A DNA stretch of 64,000 bases from Ectobius pallidus (GCA_964059195.1 CAXKWD010000007.1:25865023-25929022), one strand, 5' to 3'; positions 24,301 through 38,500 are shown, numbered from the stretch's first letter. Numbers and translations: made by a program. Notes: a model not told the origin generated them from the letters alone.

Positions 24301-27300
24301 AGTGTTTTATATAGTGCTCCTGCGCATAGATCTCAATCTAGAATTGTGCTGCCCTCTGCCTTAAGGGACATGGTTTTCAAGTATTACCATGAATCTCCGG
24401 TGGGTGGCCATCTAGGATTTTATAAGACGCGAGCCAAAATACGAGAAACTTTCACTTGGAAGGGCATAGATGGGTTTATTAGAGCCCAGGTTAGAGCATG
24501 CCAGAAGTGCAGCTCGGCAAAACCTGCTCAGTGCACTAAGCTCGGATTCTTGTCATCCGAAGTGCCCAAGGCTCCTTTGGACAGGCTCTTTATAGATTTC
24601 GTTGGGAAATTTCCTAGATCTAGATCCGGTAATTCTTACATTTTGGTAGCTGTAGATTCTTTTTCTAAATTTGTCTGGATGTTTCCTGTTCGAGTAGCCA
24701 CTTCTAATTCAACTATAGAGTGCCTCAAAAGAATCTTTTCTACAGTAGGCTTTCCGCGTAGTATAGCATCTGATAATGCCTCGTATTTCATTTCGAGAAA
24801 GTTCAAACAGTTTTGCTTTTCCCTGGGAATTCAACACGTAAAGACTGCCCCTTTTCATCCGTCGCCCAATCACAGTGAACGTTTTAATAGGAACCTGAGG
24901 GCCGCTCTGATAGCGTACCACTCAGAGGATCATGCTGCATGGGACAGAGAGCTGTTCTGGTTGCAATTTGCCTTCAATTCAGCCCAGCATGAATCGCATA
25001 AACAGACTCCTTTTCAGTTGATGTTTTCATTTAAACCTAACAGTCCTCTTACTAATGCCTGGTCAATCAGTGATCTCTTACCAGAAGTCAAGGATGCTGC
25101 TACTGTCAGACAGATCTGGAAAAGGGCTGCTGACTATCTGAAATTAGCGCATCAGAAAACAGAGAAGAGATATAATGCTGATCGGATTCCAGTGAATTTT
25201 AATGTTGGAGATAGGGTTTATGTTAAAAACTTCCCTAAAAGTAAAGCAATAGATAGATTTGCCGCTAAACTCGCGGTCAAGTTTCGTGGTCCTTTCAACG
25301 TGGTGAAGTTTCTTACTCCAGTGACTGTTTTACTTAAAGACTCGGATTCAAATAAGACTATAAAGGCTCATGTTAGTCATTGCAAAAAGACATAGTAATT
25401 CCCTGACTGCTTAGCTGACTTTCCCTTTGTAAGACATAAATTTCAGCATGATTATAAGAAGAGATGGTCTTCGGTTTCTCCTGTCATCCGACATCATGTC
25501 TAGGCGAGTCGGTGATGAATACTGGGGAGTACGACAGAAGAACCTCGATGTCTGAAGTTCCGGGGAGTCCCTCCTTGCAGATGACGGGATGGGGAGATAT
25601 GGTCTGGTCTCAACAAGGAGATCCACACCATAGGAGAAGAGGAATTTCATCTCGCCTTATTAAAGTATCTTTCTACTAATTATGTCTTATATTTATCAGG
25701 ATTTTGATTTCCTGACTCAATTAGGTCATCTATATTAAAATCTTTATTTGAATTATAGAAGATTGACTTTTCCCAAACTAGACTTATTGTATATAGCTTG
25801 TTATTATCTTTATGTAAAATTTGAATCAGTTTCTTAAATTTGTAGGTTAGGATTAATCCAATCATTTACCAATATTTCTATTTTCTCATGAATTTATCCT
25901 GTCTAATATTTTGTAATTTATGGATCTTAAGCAATTTTAATTATAATATTTAGTCTAGTCTCTTTCTCTTCTTAGGACGTCTTATTTCTCTAGAGTAAAG
26001 TTTTGTTTTGGATAATCTCAAACTTAATTTTCTTAAATAGTAATTTTGATTATCATCTTAAATGTAACTTCGAGATCAATAAGCGTAGGAGGGTCTGATT
26101 TATGTTATGTATCTTGTCTTGCCATAGTCTGCCGCTTGCCTTGTACTTTCAGAAGCAGTAATGGGAGGTGGAGTAGACTCACTAGATGTCATACTGTTGG
26201 GCGTCTTCCTCAACGAGCTACCTGACCAGCTGCTCAGTCGCTGTGAGGGTTTGTGGACGCTGACTCGCAATTTCGTCTACTCTCTCCTCGGAAGGCAACA
26301 GTGAACTGGCAGTGAGCACCAAAACAAGGACGTATACCAAGTATGGACTATAAAGCCATGTGAGAGTGTGAAATCTCCGAATGAAGGTATGATTCGTCCA
26401 TTTTAATGTCGGTGCATGTGTGAGTCAGGGGCCGTTGTGGAAAGGCCATAACTCTATGAACAGTTTTAGTGATGTCTTTCTTATTAAATTGGAATATATT
26501 AAGCAAGATATTCCAAGTCATGGACAGGGAGAATTGAGCCAATATTAAAAATAATATCAATTTTTAAAGGGCATGACATTGGCTCAAGTTGGATAAAACA
26601 GATTTAAATTAGAATGGAATTTTAATTAGTAGTATGGGAATGAAGTATCTGTTTTACTCAGGAATATAGCAGTAAAGAATCATGTGATCTTTGTTGCGTA
26701 TGAAGTCTGGTAACTTGAATGGTATTTAACTTCGTTTTGCTTCGGAAGCGCTCGCTCGGTAGGGGTGGTCGCCTCGTGTTGAGGGGAACGGGTTCCCAGT
26801 TCATCTGCAGTGCTGGTGTGCAGCTCAGATGCGCGTCAGCGCTAGTGAGGGGAGCAACTTCGCGCTCTTCTGTCTCTTATTTGTCATTCGTCGAACAGTT
26901 CATTTGTTTTATTATTCACAATCCGATTGGTACGAGATTATTACCAATTATGAGAAGAGAGGGGGGCTTGACTATAAAAGCCGAGGCAACATAGGCCTCG
27001 TTCTCTCCATTCTCTACTTCCTTTGTGAACGGGCTGCAAGCCTGGTGTGTGGCCATGGGACTGGGTAAACAAGAACACAATATGGTGGCCGCGAGGCCAA
27101 CCATGTCAGGATTTGAGCAGGTACGTGTATCTGAATTTATTTAATTAATCTTCCAGTGTTACTAGAAACTTATTAGTGATTACTAAGGATGGGTTCTTTT
27201 ACTTTAATTTCATGTTGATTTAGTACTGTAGTTTCAGTATACATGCAAGTTTCAGGGGAATTATTTATATAGGGCTTCTCCCTCGTGTTTCTTTTCATTT

Positions 27301-29529
27301 ATTATTGTTTTGCTGAGTGGAAATAAGGCATTGTGCAGCATCAAATATTTATTGCACTTATATGGGGAGTCTTTTAGAATCTGGTGTACTTATTTCTTTC
27401 ATTCGGTTGTATTCTATTTAAGTAGGGTTTGATACACGTTATCCTGATAGCATATAGGCCACACCAGCTTGCAATCCGGAACCAATGTATTTTCTGTCCA
27501 GGAATGTCTGGCAGTTTTGCTTATAAGATAAAAGGTATGTAAACAATATTTTATGTTGGGAGCTATGCACTCCGCATGATTGTATTTGTGAAAAGCATGC
27601 TAAATAAGTAATTATATGTTTGTCCGGCCATTTGCATGTATCATTGATATTAACCAATAATGAATTTAATTACTCGGCCGAGACAAGTTTGAAGTGTTAA
27701 AATTATAAAATAACATGCATGTATTTTAACCCCTGTTCTGGGAAAGTATTTAAAGAATAACTCTTGTATTGAAACAGGCCCATCAGGCCCTAAATGTATA
27801 TAAAATAATCTTATTATTTTAATTTGTATGTTCTTCATATTTGGTCATCAGGCCTAAAATCTGTAAATATACTAAATGAAATTTATGTCTTGCCCATCAG
27901 GCAGAAAAGAATTTTAAAATTTTAATAATAAAATTCTTTTAGCTTTCACATGCTAAGTTATATTCTCAGCTGCGAAGTGCATCTAAATAATTTTACATGC
28001 TCTTCGTTACGTAACGCCTTTCCCTCCCGTAGTTACCTAGTATTTTATTTAAGGGTCGGCCGAGCTGAGAGCAGCATTCTTCCACGTTTGATCTTCAAGG
28101 CAGAAGAAGAGGAATTTAGAGGGGTTGGTTGGGATGGGGCGTTGCAGTCTATAGGCCCAATTTCATTTATTTGTTGCCTTATTGTTTAATAATAAATGTT
28201 CATAAGGATAAAATGGAATATTATATTGGGTATATATGTCTGACTTTGAATTCAAACACCATAGATACCGTACTGTAACAATCGTGAAAATGAGTTGATT
28301 ACGTCTACTGGATGGACCTGGTTTGGTTGAGGTCATTTCAATCGATGTTACGTACAGCATTTGCAAAGATATGTACCATCGTTCATTCTTCAAATAGATC
28401 CCACCTGTCTGTACATGTCAATAAAATAACATTCATGTTTTAAAGAATAATTCTCACACCTGTGCAATCCAAGGCAAAGCAACACCACGAAATCTCTGTT
28501 CTGAGTTCAACATAGCCTCACTTTTATTCCCGTTCGATTAGTGGAAATTTTAGGTGCAAAGTCATGTACATAGCCGTGAAAGAGCTGTTATAATTATGTT
28601 TGTGTGTGTGTGCAAGTATGATAAATTGATTACATGCACTATAACCGGTTCATAGGCTATATCGTGATGCATGTAGCCATTCACTTTAAATTTGGCCTAG
28701 GCCCACTGGTTTTCCATACTTCATTTATTTGTTGCCTTATTGTTCAGTAATAAATGTTCATAAGGATAAAATGGAATATTATATTGCGTATATATGTTGT
28801 CTGAATTCAAACTTTGAATTCAAACACCATAAATACTGTACTAATTGTGAAATGAGTTGGTTACCCCCTTTAGCCTACTCGATGGACCTGGTTTGGTTGA
28901 GGTAAGAAAGGAAGGTCATTTCATTCGATGTTACAGCACAGTATTTGCAAAGATATGCACCATCGTTCATTCTTCAAATAGATCCCACCTGTCTCTCATT
29001 ATTCTTTATGTTCAAATAGCTTTTGGCCTAGGTATCGAAAATATGATACATACGCTGATCTCCTCCATCTTGGAAAGAAAACCGTGGTTTACAGCTCCTT
29101 CACAGCCGGTTTGCATCTTACCGCGGTAAAAGTCGAAACCGAGCACGGTGCAACGAAAGTATGACTTTACCGGGGTAAACTAAGCAACTTTACAGCGGTA
29201 TTCTGAATACCGAGATTGGTGCACTCGGCCATGAATATTGAGAAAAGTATTTATTAGTTCTAAGGTATTTATTCCAAAGTGAAGTTGTGTGTGTTTAATA
29301 ATTTTTTTAAAATGTGATGTACATTTCTTGTAAGCAAAGAAATTAAAAATATAGTTGACAGATTCTGAGCTAACACAGTTTCTTAATAGCAGTGGATAGC
29401 AGTGTATATGGGTATCGTGGGAATTTAGCCTTAGCAACATTGGTCATTGTTTCTGTGAATTTGTGTGTACAACATTGCTTTATGAGAAGACAGATTTCTT
29501 GCATTCTAGGCTTCCATGAATGGAGTCAT

Positions 29530-29585
<56 letters not shown>

Positions 29586-32500
29586 TTTGTTTGTTTGTTT
29601 TATCATGACGATACTTTATACTTGATACTGATAGTATAGATAAAGCATTAAACTGATAGTTGGCACTAAAATGCATGTAAAGTAAATTTTGGCTTACTTC
29701 ATTGACTATTTTCTCCAAGCAAGATATGGCATCTTTCCCTGGGCTGCATTACACATAAGGGACTTATGCACAAGATGGATAAATTTACTTTTGACGACAC
29801 CATGGGCACAACACTCTTTGCTGGTTGAATTCCTTATTTCAGAGATTGAGTACAATGGTGTTATCTTTCTCTTAATGTACTAAATACCTTATTAACTTGA
29901 ACTACACTGTAAGTATGACACTTTATTTTGAAACACACTGTATCCATTATTTATCTCTAAAATCTAAATGCAAGCACCATGAATGCAATATCAAATTACA
30001 TTGCCTCTAACCAGTGGTGTGCTGTCCATGGAAGCAAGGGAACAATACTTCCCCTGGTCATAATACCAAAAGAAGAAATTTATTACAAAAAGTAAATTTT
30101 AATTCTCCTATGTTCTTAAAAGCTTCATTTGCCAGAACAAAATTCTTTCACTAATAAAATCAGGTAAACTGATATAACAAAGTGCCAGTATGTTTTTGTT
30201 GAATCAATTATAATTGCAATTATGATATGCAGAAAATAAGTTTTTATAAACAGATTAAACTCGACCAGCGTCAGCAGGACTACAGATTTGTGATACCTTG
30301 ACAATCGCACACTCACATAAAAATAAAAAATCCATGTCAAATCGGCCAACTTCGGGATTTGATCCGGGGACCTCCAGAATACGAGTCCAAGGCATTACCA
30401 TTTGGCTAACTCAGTCAGATTGACGGTGTCGTTTGATAAGCATAAGTGAAGGAATAGTGTTAACTGTCAAATTATACCGGTAGACAAAAATTAAAAAAAC
30501 ATGTGACTTTTAATTAGTCGTTACTCTGGTACCGGTCAACCAATTAGGTCCAAAATTAATAGGCTTCTTGCCATGGACGTTATAAATGTGTATACCCAGT
30601 TTCATGAAAATCCGATAAAGCATATTTGAGTTATGGGGCCTTTTATTATATAATACCATAAAAATGCACTAAATTGGGCATTATTCCGGTACCGGCCAAC
30701 CGATTTGGTCCAATAGCAACAAACGTCTTCCCATGGACATTATAAATGTGTATACCAAGTTTAAAGGAAGGGTAAACTAAAAAAATACCATTTTCTTATT
30801 TTAATCTCATCGCACGGAGCTTTGAATTACGAAACGAATGGTGATCTCGTGAACTTCAGGTGCCCAATATTACGCCTTGTACGGGTGAAGTGAAAAGCTG
30901 CTGTGACGTCACACCTGACTAACTCGCTAGCAGGACAACAGCTGCTGTAATGCTCGAGCGTGTGTTTCACACCACCAAGTCTCATTTGTGTTTGTTGTTG
31001 ACAGAGATGCCTGCAATGTTACCTTCTAAGGACAAATCTCGGTATTCACAAATTAATATCACACGAAATGAAAATGACAAGGAATTATTTAAAGAATTGC
31101 AAGGAAGAAAAGAAAATACGGAATGGTGTAAACGTGGGCTGTGTATACATATGAAAACGGGCCACGAAAGTGTGTGTTGTTGGGACTGTGAAGTAATTTG
31201 TGAACAGAAGGGGGTTGTAGACTGTATAACACGACATTGCTCATTCGATAGCGTTATTATAAATAAAGATACACTAGTTGCCAGGCGTTATCAGTTAATA
31301 CTTAGATCTAATACAGTTCAAAAACAAAATATTTTTTCAAGATACGAACAGAGTCACATTCAGATTCAGAATCATCTTTTGCGGTATTAGAAATTTCTGA
31401 AATGCTAAAAGAGCTATCTAAATCACAATTTCTAGAAGAAACATTCAATGAATCTGTGCAAACATTGACATAAGTTTCATTTCCTAGTTCACACTGAACG
31501 CCTACGCTGTTAGAAACTGAATTTTCGTCATAAATACTAGATTCCACATTCATGATTTGTCCATTCCCGGATACTGAAGGATTACTGTTCAAATCTTGCA
31601 ATAACTCTCTCATTTCCTTCTTCCTCGAGTACGACGATTTTTTTTACTTCATTGGCGGTGTTTCAGATTTCCCACGCAAAAGAAGTGATGGCACAGCACT
31701 TCTTTTTTAAACAGATTGCGGGGTTTCTCCAGATAACTGTTTTCGTAACTGTACCGAAAGCTCGGTATCATTTTCTTCAAAATGTTGTGAACAAACCGTA
31801 CTGTATTTAGTAGGAACAAATTTTTCTCTTTTTATTTGTATCAGCCATTGCTTATTTACGTTCGGATGACTTATCTCTGTTGGGAAATCGATGAAAAGAT
31901 ATTTTAAGTGTGTTATCACTCTTCGACGATGAGTTTGTACACCCCACAACACAACAATAAACCATTGTTTGAACAGATACTCACTAAAAAACTGTTACAG
32001 TAGACAGAATACTGTGAAATGTCTTTCACCGGACGAGACTGAGCCAAGCCTTCGTCAAGCGTGACGTCACGCGCCCATCGCTTTACAATAAATATATTCG
32101 TTTTGTGATTAAATGTGAAGGTGTAAAACATTTCTAACAGTGAATATCATTTCTTAAAAACATTTTCTTTCAATCCGTATGAAGAAAATGATACTGAATT
32201 TTTAGTTTACTTTTCCTTTAATGAAAATCCGATAAAGCATATTTGAGATATGGCGCTTTTAAATAAAAACACTAAATTGGGTTTGACACCGGTACCAGTG
32301 AACCGATTTGGTTCAATAACAAAAGGTTCTTCCCATGGACATTATAAATGCGTATACCAAGTTTCATGAAAATCCGATAAAGCGTATTTGAGTTATGGCG
32401 CGTACAGACACACGGACAGACAGACGGACGGACGGACGGATGGACATACATTTTTCGTGCCCCACACACAATCTCATAAAGTACCATACTGGCACTTAAT

Positions 32501-35500
32501 AACCTTTGAAATGCAGTGTGGGATACAGTAGGCTGGTTGCCAGTTATGGTGTGGGAGACTACACCTAACCTTGGATAGAAGGTGAGAGATTTTTAAACTG
32601 CAGGCAGACGGGATGCTTGAACTGTGGATGTATAAAAAAGCTGTTTGCTGTACCGAACAAGATATTAAAAATATTGTTATGAACTCTTGTGTGCCCTAGT
32701 TTTCCTATGCTGTAAACCAGTGGTCTCCATCTCGCTGTATTTTGGGTGTGTGCAAGCAGGCTTGCACCGTGCGACCCCTGTGCACCATGTTATGTCAATC
32801 TGAGACAGGGTTCCGTTAGCAGAGGTGGGCTGTCTCTTTTGCCAGCTTCCAAGCATTATGTCGGGTATAGAACATAATCCAATACGTAGCCATCGACCCC
32901 TACATTTATGGTAATAAATACCAATATAGGAGAAGTTTGAGTGACTTTTATTCAGATTTTCCCTGACTGCATTGGATATGCTACTAGCATTTTGCCTATG
33001 TTCGGATCTACAGATAGCGCACTCCAGGTCTGCCAGTCTGCCACGTCACAAAACTACGGCTGCCAGAAGATGACGGGAGGGGTTGTTTGCAAGTTCCTCA
33101 TGCGTGCATGTCATAACAAAAACATTAGTTCTTTAAGTTAAATGAGAAGAAAACTCACCAGTGCAGGTCACAGCGAAATTGATACCATCTGCCTTCCTTG
33201 GTCACTAACAATATCATCACTGGAGCTAGCGTTGTTATCACTACTGCTTTCATCACTATTCACTTTGCCTAATGTTACAATAATTGATCTACAACTGAGT
33301 CGATGATAGCTTCATTTTCCATATAGATATTTTCTAGCCATTTTATGCTTTCACAAAGAGGTTTCCATGCATCATCCATTGTACTAAACTTTTCTTCGCA
33401 TAACTGTCTAACATGTTGCGTTTTAAACGTGATATTTCTAACACCAACGTACTGTTTCATTTCAGCCCAGATTCTTTCTGTTTGATTTAAATCCGGATGA
33501 TACGGGGGGAGACGAAGTACAGAATGACCGTAAGCAGCGCATATCCAATCCATAGAGAATTTCTTTTGTGCTGGTTTATGCAACAAAATAAGTTTGTATA
33601 ATTGTGGTTTGAGAATGCTTTCATCAAAATCATTATTATGTTCATGAAGCCAGGCAATCATATCACACTTTTTGCTATTTGAATTTGGGGCTTTATCAAC
33701 TTGCACATTATGATATGGTGCATTGTCTACAATGAGAACAGAATTTGGCCTCAGATTTGGTATAAGTTTTCAAGTAACCATTTTTCAAAATTTGTAGCAT
33801 TCATTTGATGTAGTCTCCACTGGCTTGTGTCGACTTCCATATCAAAAGTGCATTCGGAATAAAGCCTTTCTCACTCCCAGCGTGAACTATAATTAAATGT
33901 TCGCCTTTCGAAATTGGTTGATGTAGGCCTTCATTAGTGTCATTCCATGAATTTCCAGTTACGTGAGAAGAAAGAATATACGTTTCGTCCATCACTTGAA
34001 TCCTAAATTACACAAAATTTTCCTTAGACTCGTTTTCCCGCCCTCGTAATTTAGATCCTCCTTTAGCTTTTCACGAAGTGTTTCTACAGTTGGAACGCAT
34101 TTTTCAGTCTTATAGAAATTATATACTATTCGTCTTACAGCACATTCATCAAAATTATCTAGTCCCGTCACTGGTTTTTTACAGAAACGCTTTTTATTAG
34201 GCGTACTGAACGTTGATGGAGATGTTGCAGCGGACGTCAGTTTTTCTCCTTTTTTAATTTTACGTATCGTACATAGGCCTACACCCGTAGCAGAAGCTGT
34301 TCTTTCCTGTACTTTTCTTAGAGGGATTAAGACTTCGCCATTTTTCGCTTCACTATCCATAAAGTTTAGAACATTGTACACTACCTCTCTTGTTTGGCTA
34401 TGCACAACTTTACCATTAAGTTTAGATAAGATAGGTGGCATTTTCAGGCAAATCTAATGACACTACACAAACAAATATGGGGTCATTCCATATCAAATCA
34501 ACCAATAAAAATATAATTTTTAACCTTGAGGTTTTCAAAATGGCTCATATTCAGTGATTGTGTTCTGTTCATCACTATGACCAAAAGTACAAAGTTTTAA
34601 TTTTTTTCGACCTTTCGTTTTGTAGTTATACGTTTTTGAAAAACTACAAGAATGACAGTTTTCAAGAACGTTTTGAGATATTAAAAAGCATGTAACTCAA
34701 AAACGGTTTGTCCAAGAAAGCTCAAATTTGTACCATTCGTTTTAGAATTACAAGGGCTTTAATTTGACATGTAACTTGACTGTATCACATCACTGTATAT
34801 TTCTTCCAAAAACTAAAAGAAATTTTTTTATCAAAAATTTAAAATTGGAATTTTTAATTTTTATGAAAAAAATATATTTTATTCCAAACCTCTTTAGTAA
34901 GTTGTGTACAAATTTTCATGATGGCATTTTCATGGTTTCATACTAAAATTAATTTTTATATGAATTGAGGCATATAGAAATTCTGGTAAATTCATTCATT
35001 GTTATCCTATTAAAAATTAATCATACTGTTGTAATTATACTTACTCTAATACCAATTTACTTTTTTACATTAGGGCCTATACCCTAAAAGTTTATTTGAT
35101 AAAAGTTAGGTCTATATAATAGGATGATGATGGTCCATATGGTAAAATAACAACTGGAACTAACAAGAGTTACTGAATCAGTGACACGTTTTCTTTCCTC
35201 CTGTTGACACTTGCAACCCCTCAGTCAGCAGTTCTTTCTCACAACAGTCAACATTACTTATAAACAGTGGATTACTGTAGACAAATGTAATTTCGAAACA
35301 TTTAAAAAACCAGTTGATGAGTTTGTCCATGAATTTTGCAGTCAATTGAGTAATCTTAAAAAACATGGTTTTATTGCGAAACAACAATCATTTTTCTTCT
35401 CTGAAACAAAATCCTCATTGGAAGAAAATGAAGCTGTAGTAATTTGAGATTTTGCCGAAAATTATTCATTTGTTCTACAAGATGAGGCTCAAGGGTTTCA

Positions 35501-38500
35501 TTGGAACAATTCTATGGCTACTGTGCACCCTTTTGTAATATATTTCAAGGAAAGAAATCAAGAAAAAGGAAAACAAGAGATAGTTAACTGGAGCTTTGTA
35601 TTTATTATATCAGATTGCCTAGCACACAATACTGTTCTTGTTCATGCTTTCCAGAAAAAATTAATGCTATATCTAAGAAATTATCTACCAAACTTGAAAA
35701 AGCTGTACTGTTTTTCAGACGGTTCAGCTGCGCAATACAAAAATTGTAAGAATTTTCTGAACCTTTGCTATCACAAAGAGGACTTTGATGGACTTGAAGC
35801 TGAGTGGCATGTTTATGCTACATCACATGGAAAGGGAGTTTGTGATGGAGTAGGGGGTACAGTCAAAAGGCTTGCCGCCAAAGCCAGCCTCCAAAATCCA
35901 TTAGAAAATCAAATTTTAACACCTTTTCAGCTTTTTCAGTGGGGTGTGCAACATTTACCATCCATCACATTTTTCTACACAACCAATGAAGAGTATTCTG
36001 ATGAAGAAAAAGTTCTGAAATCAAGGTTTGAAGAAGCTGTGGTAATCTCGGGGACCCAGAAATTTCATGCCTTCATTCCTCTAGACCTAAATAGGGTAAA
36101 AACCAAAGTATACTCATTTTCTGATGATTCAGAAACACATACAGATCAGCCCTGGTGATGAAGACATTCTATTTGAAGATGTTGTGGGTTTTGTTGCTTG
36201 TGCTTATGATAAAGAGTGGTGGTTGGTGCATGTTGACTCAAAAGATGATGTTGAAAAGGAAATTCATGTTTCCTTTCTTCATCCAAAAGGACCATCACCA
36301 TCATTCACATATCCTAGGAGAAAAGATACCCTAGCAGTGCCAATGAACTATGTTTTGTGCAAACTAAATCCAACCACAGCAACAGGTAGAACCTAAGTTC
36401 CAACGGAGGAGATGGCCAAAGCAACACAAGTTTTGGCAAAGAAGAAAAGTAAAAGTAAAGAAAAGTAAAGAAAAGTAAGAGTGTAATGAAAATTGTTCCA
36501 TGATTTAAAGTAAGTTTAGCTGCCTTTTAATAAAATAGGTAAGATATCAATTTTCAACAGGAGGAAAGAAACGTGTCACGGATTCAGTAAGGCCTGTTGG
36601 TTCCAGTTGTTATTTTACCATATGGACCATCATCATCCTATTATATAGACCTAACTTTTATCAAATAAACTTTTAGGGTGCAGGCCCTAATGTAAAAAAG
36701 TAAATTAGTGTTAGAGTTAGTTTAATTACAACAGTATGATTAATTTTTAATAGAATAACAATGAATGAATTTACCAGAATTTCTATATGTCTCAATTCAT
36801 ATAAAAATTAATTTTAGTATGAAACCATGAAAATGCCATCATGAAAATTTGTACACAACTTACTAAAGAGGTTTGGAATAAAATATATTTTTTCCGTAAA
36901 AATTAAAAATTCCTATTTTAAGTTTTTGATAAAATTTTTTTTTGAGTTTTTGGAAGAAATATACAGTGATGTGATACAGTCAAGTTACATGTCAAATCAA
37001 AGCCCTTGTAATTCTAAAAAGAATGGTACAAATTTGAGCTTTCTGGGACCAACCGTTTTTGAGTTACATGCTTTTTAATATCTCAAAACGTTCCTAAAAA
37101 CTGTCATTATGTAATTTTTCAAACATTTTTATCTCAAAAACTATAAGTCCAAAAAAGGTAAAAATCTACATTTTGTACCTACTCAGCTAATACTACCTCA
37201 TATTAAAAAATCGTAACAATCTGATGACGTGATGTTTGGACCATTGGTTGATTTGGTGTGGAATGACCCTATGACTAAATATTCTTTCAAATAAATCACA
37301 ACTCCGGACCACTACCTTCTATGACACGCACACAAGCAATACTAAGCTGTCTCGACTACATGTTTTCGAACCGATCTGAACAACCCTCCCCAACCCACTG
37401 CATTCCAAGCAATGTTTGATCTGAGTAACGGTCGTCCAGAGGCACTCGTGGAGTGTGCAATCTGTACATACATATGTGAACAGTTTTTTTTCCCCCACTG
37501 ATGAAAATAAGCAAAACCCACAGCAGAAGTCAATTGTAAGATGAAAACTTAGGCTGCACAAACATTGATTCCAGGTGTTGAAAACCTAGTGTATTAAAAG
37601 AGACAACAAAAATCAAGAAAACTAGCTTCCACTGTGATTTCGTAGTGTGAAATGTTTATTTGAGCTGCTCTTTAATACTGCTGCATTACATGGAGATATA
37701 GTTTCTCTGAATTTTGTTTGAAATATAACTTTAGTATTAATATTTATGTTCAATAATATAACTTTAGTATTAATATTTATGTTCAATAATATAAATGTGG
37801 AAGTGTGTCATTTAAAGGAATGAGTCTAGATTTTGTTTTCATTTCCCAGAACTTGAGCATTACAATTTAATTATTGTATATAATTGAATAAATCAGGAAC
37901 TTTTCAACTATGTTCAAAACTACAGAATTAATTTGTGTGTATTATTTTGCTAGGAATATTGTACATTTTTTGTATTGATACAAACATCAAGACTTAAGGA
38001 ATGTTCTTTGTAGAAAACATAAGTAATGATAATGAAATAATAATGTAATAAAATATTTCTTCAACAATCATCTTTTGATATTCCAATATGATTTATGAAT
38101 TTCAAAAGCCTAATGAGCATGGTGCCACTGAACTCAAGAGAGGCAGTAGGGCCTATACCACGCAGTGTGTGCACGCTAAATGGTTCTAGCATGCAAAGGG
38201 TAAGCTTGCACTTACTGCTGTACTCATTGTGCAAGGAGTTGGTGGCTGCTGCTGTAAACAGTCACATATGTTAATGCTGCTGGTTTACGGCAAAATAATA
38301 TTTATCAATGTATCATTGCATGTTATGTTGACTGAATCTGTGGCTGCAGCAAGCACAGGTGTTGGAATGAATCATGAGGGGAACTGCTTTGGCATTAGCT
38401 AGGTTACAGGCTAGGGAAGATACTCTTAGGGCTGATTGTATAAACATCACTGACTGGAAATCAATTATGATCTAAGTTCAGAAAATGATCTGAGTTCAGA

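Larger units (their letters stand above)
18525..28146 (+). mobile_element. Intact Ty3/gypsy LTR retrotransposon
   Basis: The element is 9,622 bp with two 1,612-bp LTRs (18525-20136 and 26535-28146). Each LTR starts TG and ends CA, and they are flanked by the 4-bp target duplication GTCT (18521-18524 and 28147-28150). Line-by-line reading found no difference between the LTRs, so the insertion is recent. The interior codes for Gag and for a protease-RT-RNase H-integrase polyprotein in the order of Ty3/gypsy (Metaviridae) elements, both open. About 1.1 kb between pol and the 3' LTR has no envelope-like gene. A purine tract (26522-26533) precedes the 3' LTR. No clear tRNA primer site was recognised after the 5' LTR. 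Confidence 0.95.
18286..29230. mobile_element. Class II transposon with GCCCGAGTGCACCA-type ends, split by the gypsy element
   Basis: The left end GCCCGAGTGCACCATTCTCC (18286-18305) is the inverse complement, with three or four changes, of the right end ending TTGGTGCACTCGGCC (29230). Without the gypsy insertion the element is about 1.3 kb. It has no transposase. Within it two segments, about 28160-28400 and about 28725-28990, are direct repeats of each other. Flanking bases allow a short AT or ATG target duplication, so Harbinger-type is possible but the superfamily is not fixed. Confidence 0.55.
30765..32217. mobile_element. Kolobok-type transposon derivative (TTAA target site)
   Basis: The 1,453-bp insertion starts AGGAAGGGTAAACTAAAAA and ends with the near-inverse TTTTTAGTTTACTTTTCCT. 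It is flanked by TTAA on both sides (30761-30764 and 32218-32221) and interrupts a repeat R2 unit whose intact copies show the empty site. It carries a THAP-domain reading (minus) and a P2X7-tail-like reading (plus) that converge and are both cut off near 31330. TTAA duplication with a THAP protein is the Kolobok combination; piggyBac also uses TTAA but lacks THAP. The element looks like an internal-deletion product. Confidence 0.75.
30437..32505 (-). repeat. Repeat family R2 with ~160-bp internal subrepeats, split by a Kolobok-type element
   Basis: The pieces 30437-30760 and 32222-32505 belong to one copy. On the minus strand it contains three subrepeats, each with TTATCGGATTTTCATGAAAC, TATACACATTTATAA and CCATGGGAAGA-type landmarks and an ACCGGTACCGG-type block. 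The right edge has a GACGGACGGACGG simple repeat and ends near GTGCCAGTATGG. A related copy lies at 44759-44965 in the opposite orientation. The family is noncoding. Confidence 0.6.

Noticed and set aside
25464..25679. Possible envelope gene after pol in the gypsy element
   Set aside because: Only short frames are present, without signal peptide, cleavage site or membrane segment.
29392..29718. Poly-Phe and poly-Lys frames
   Set aside because: They are translations of the 52-T tract.
30355..30408. Functional tRNA gene
   Set aside because: A and B boxes are present but the cloverleaf arms do not pair and a SINE body follows.
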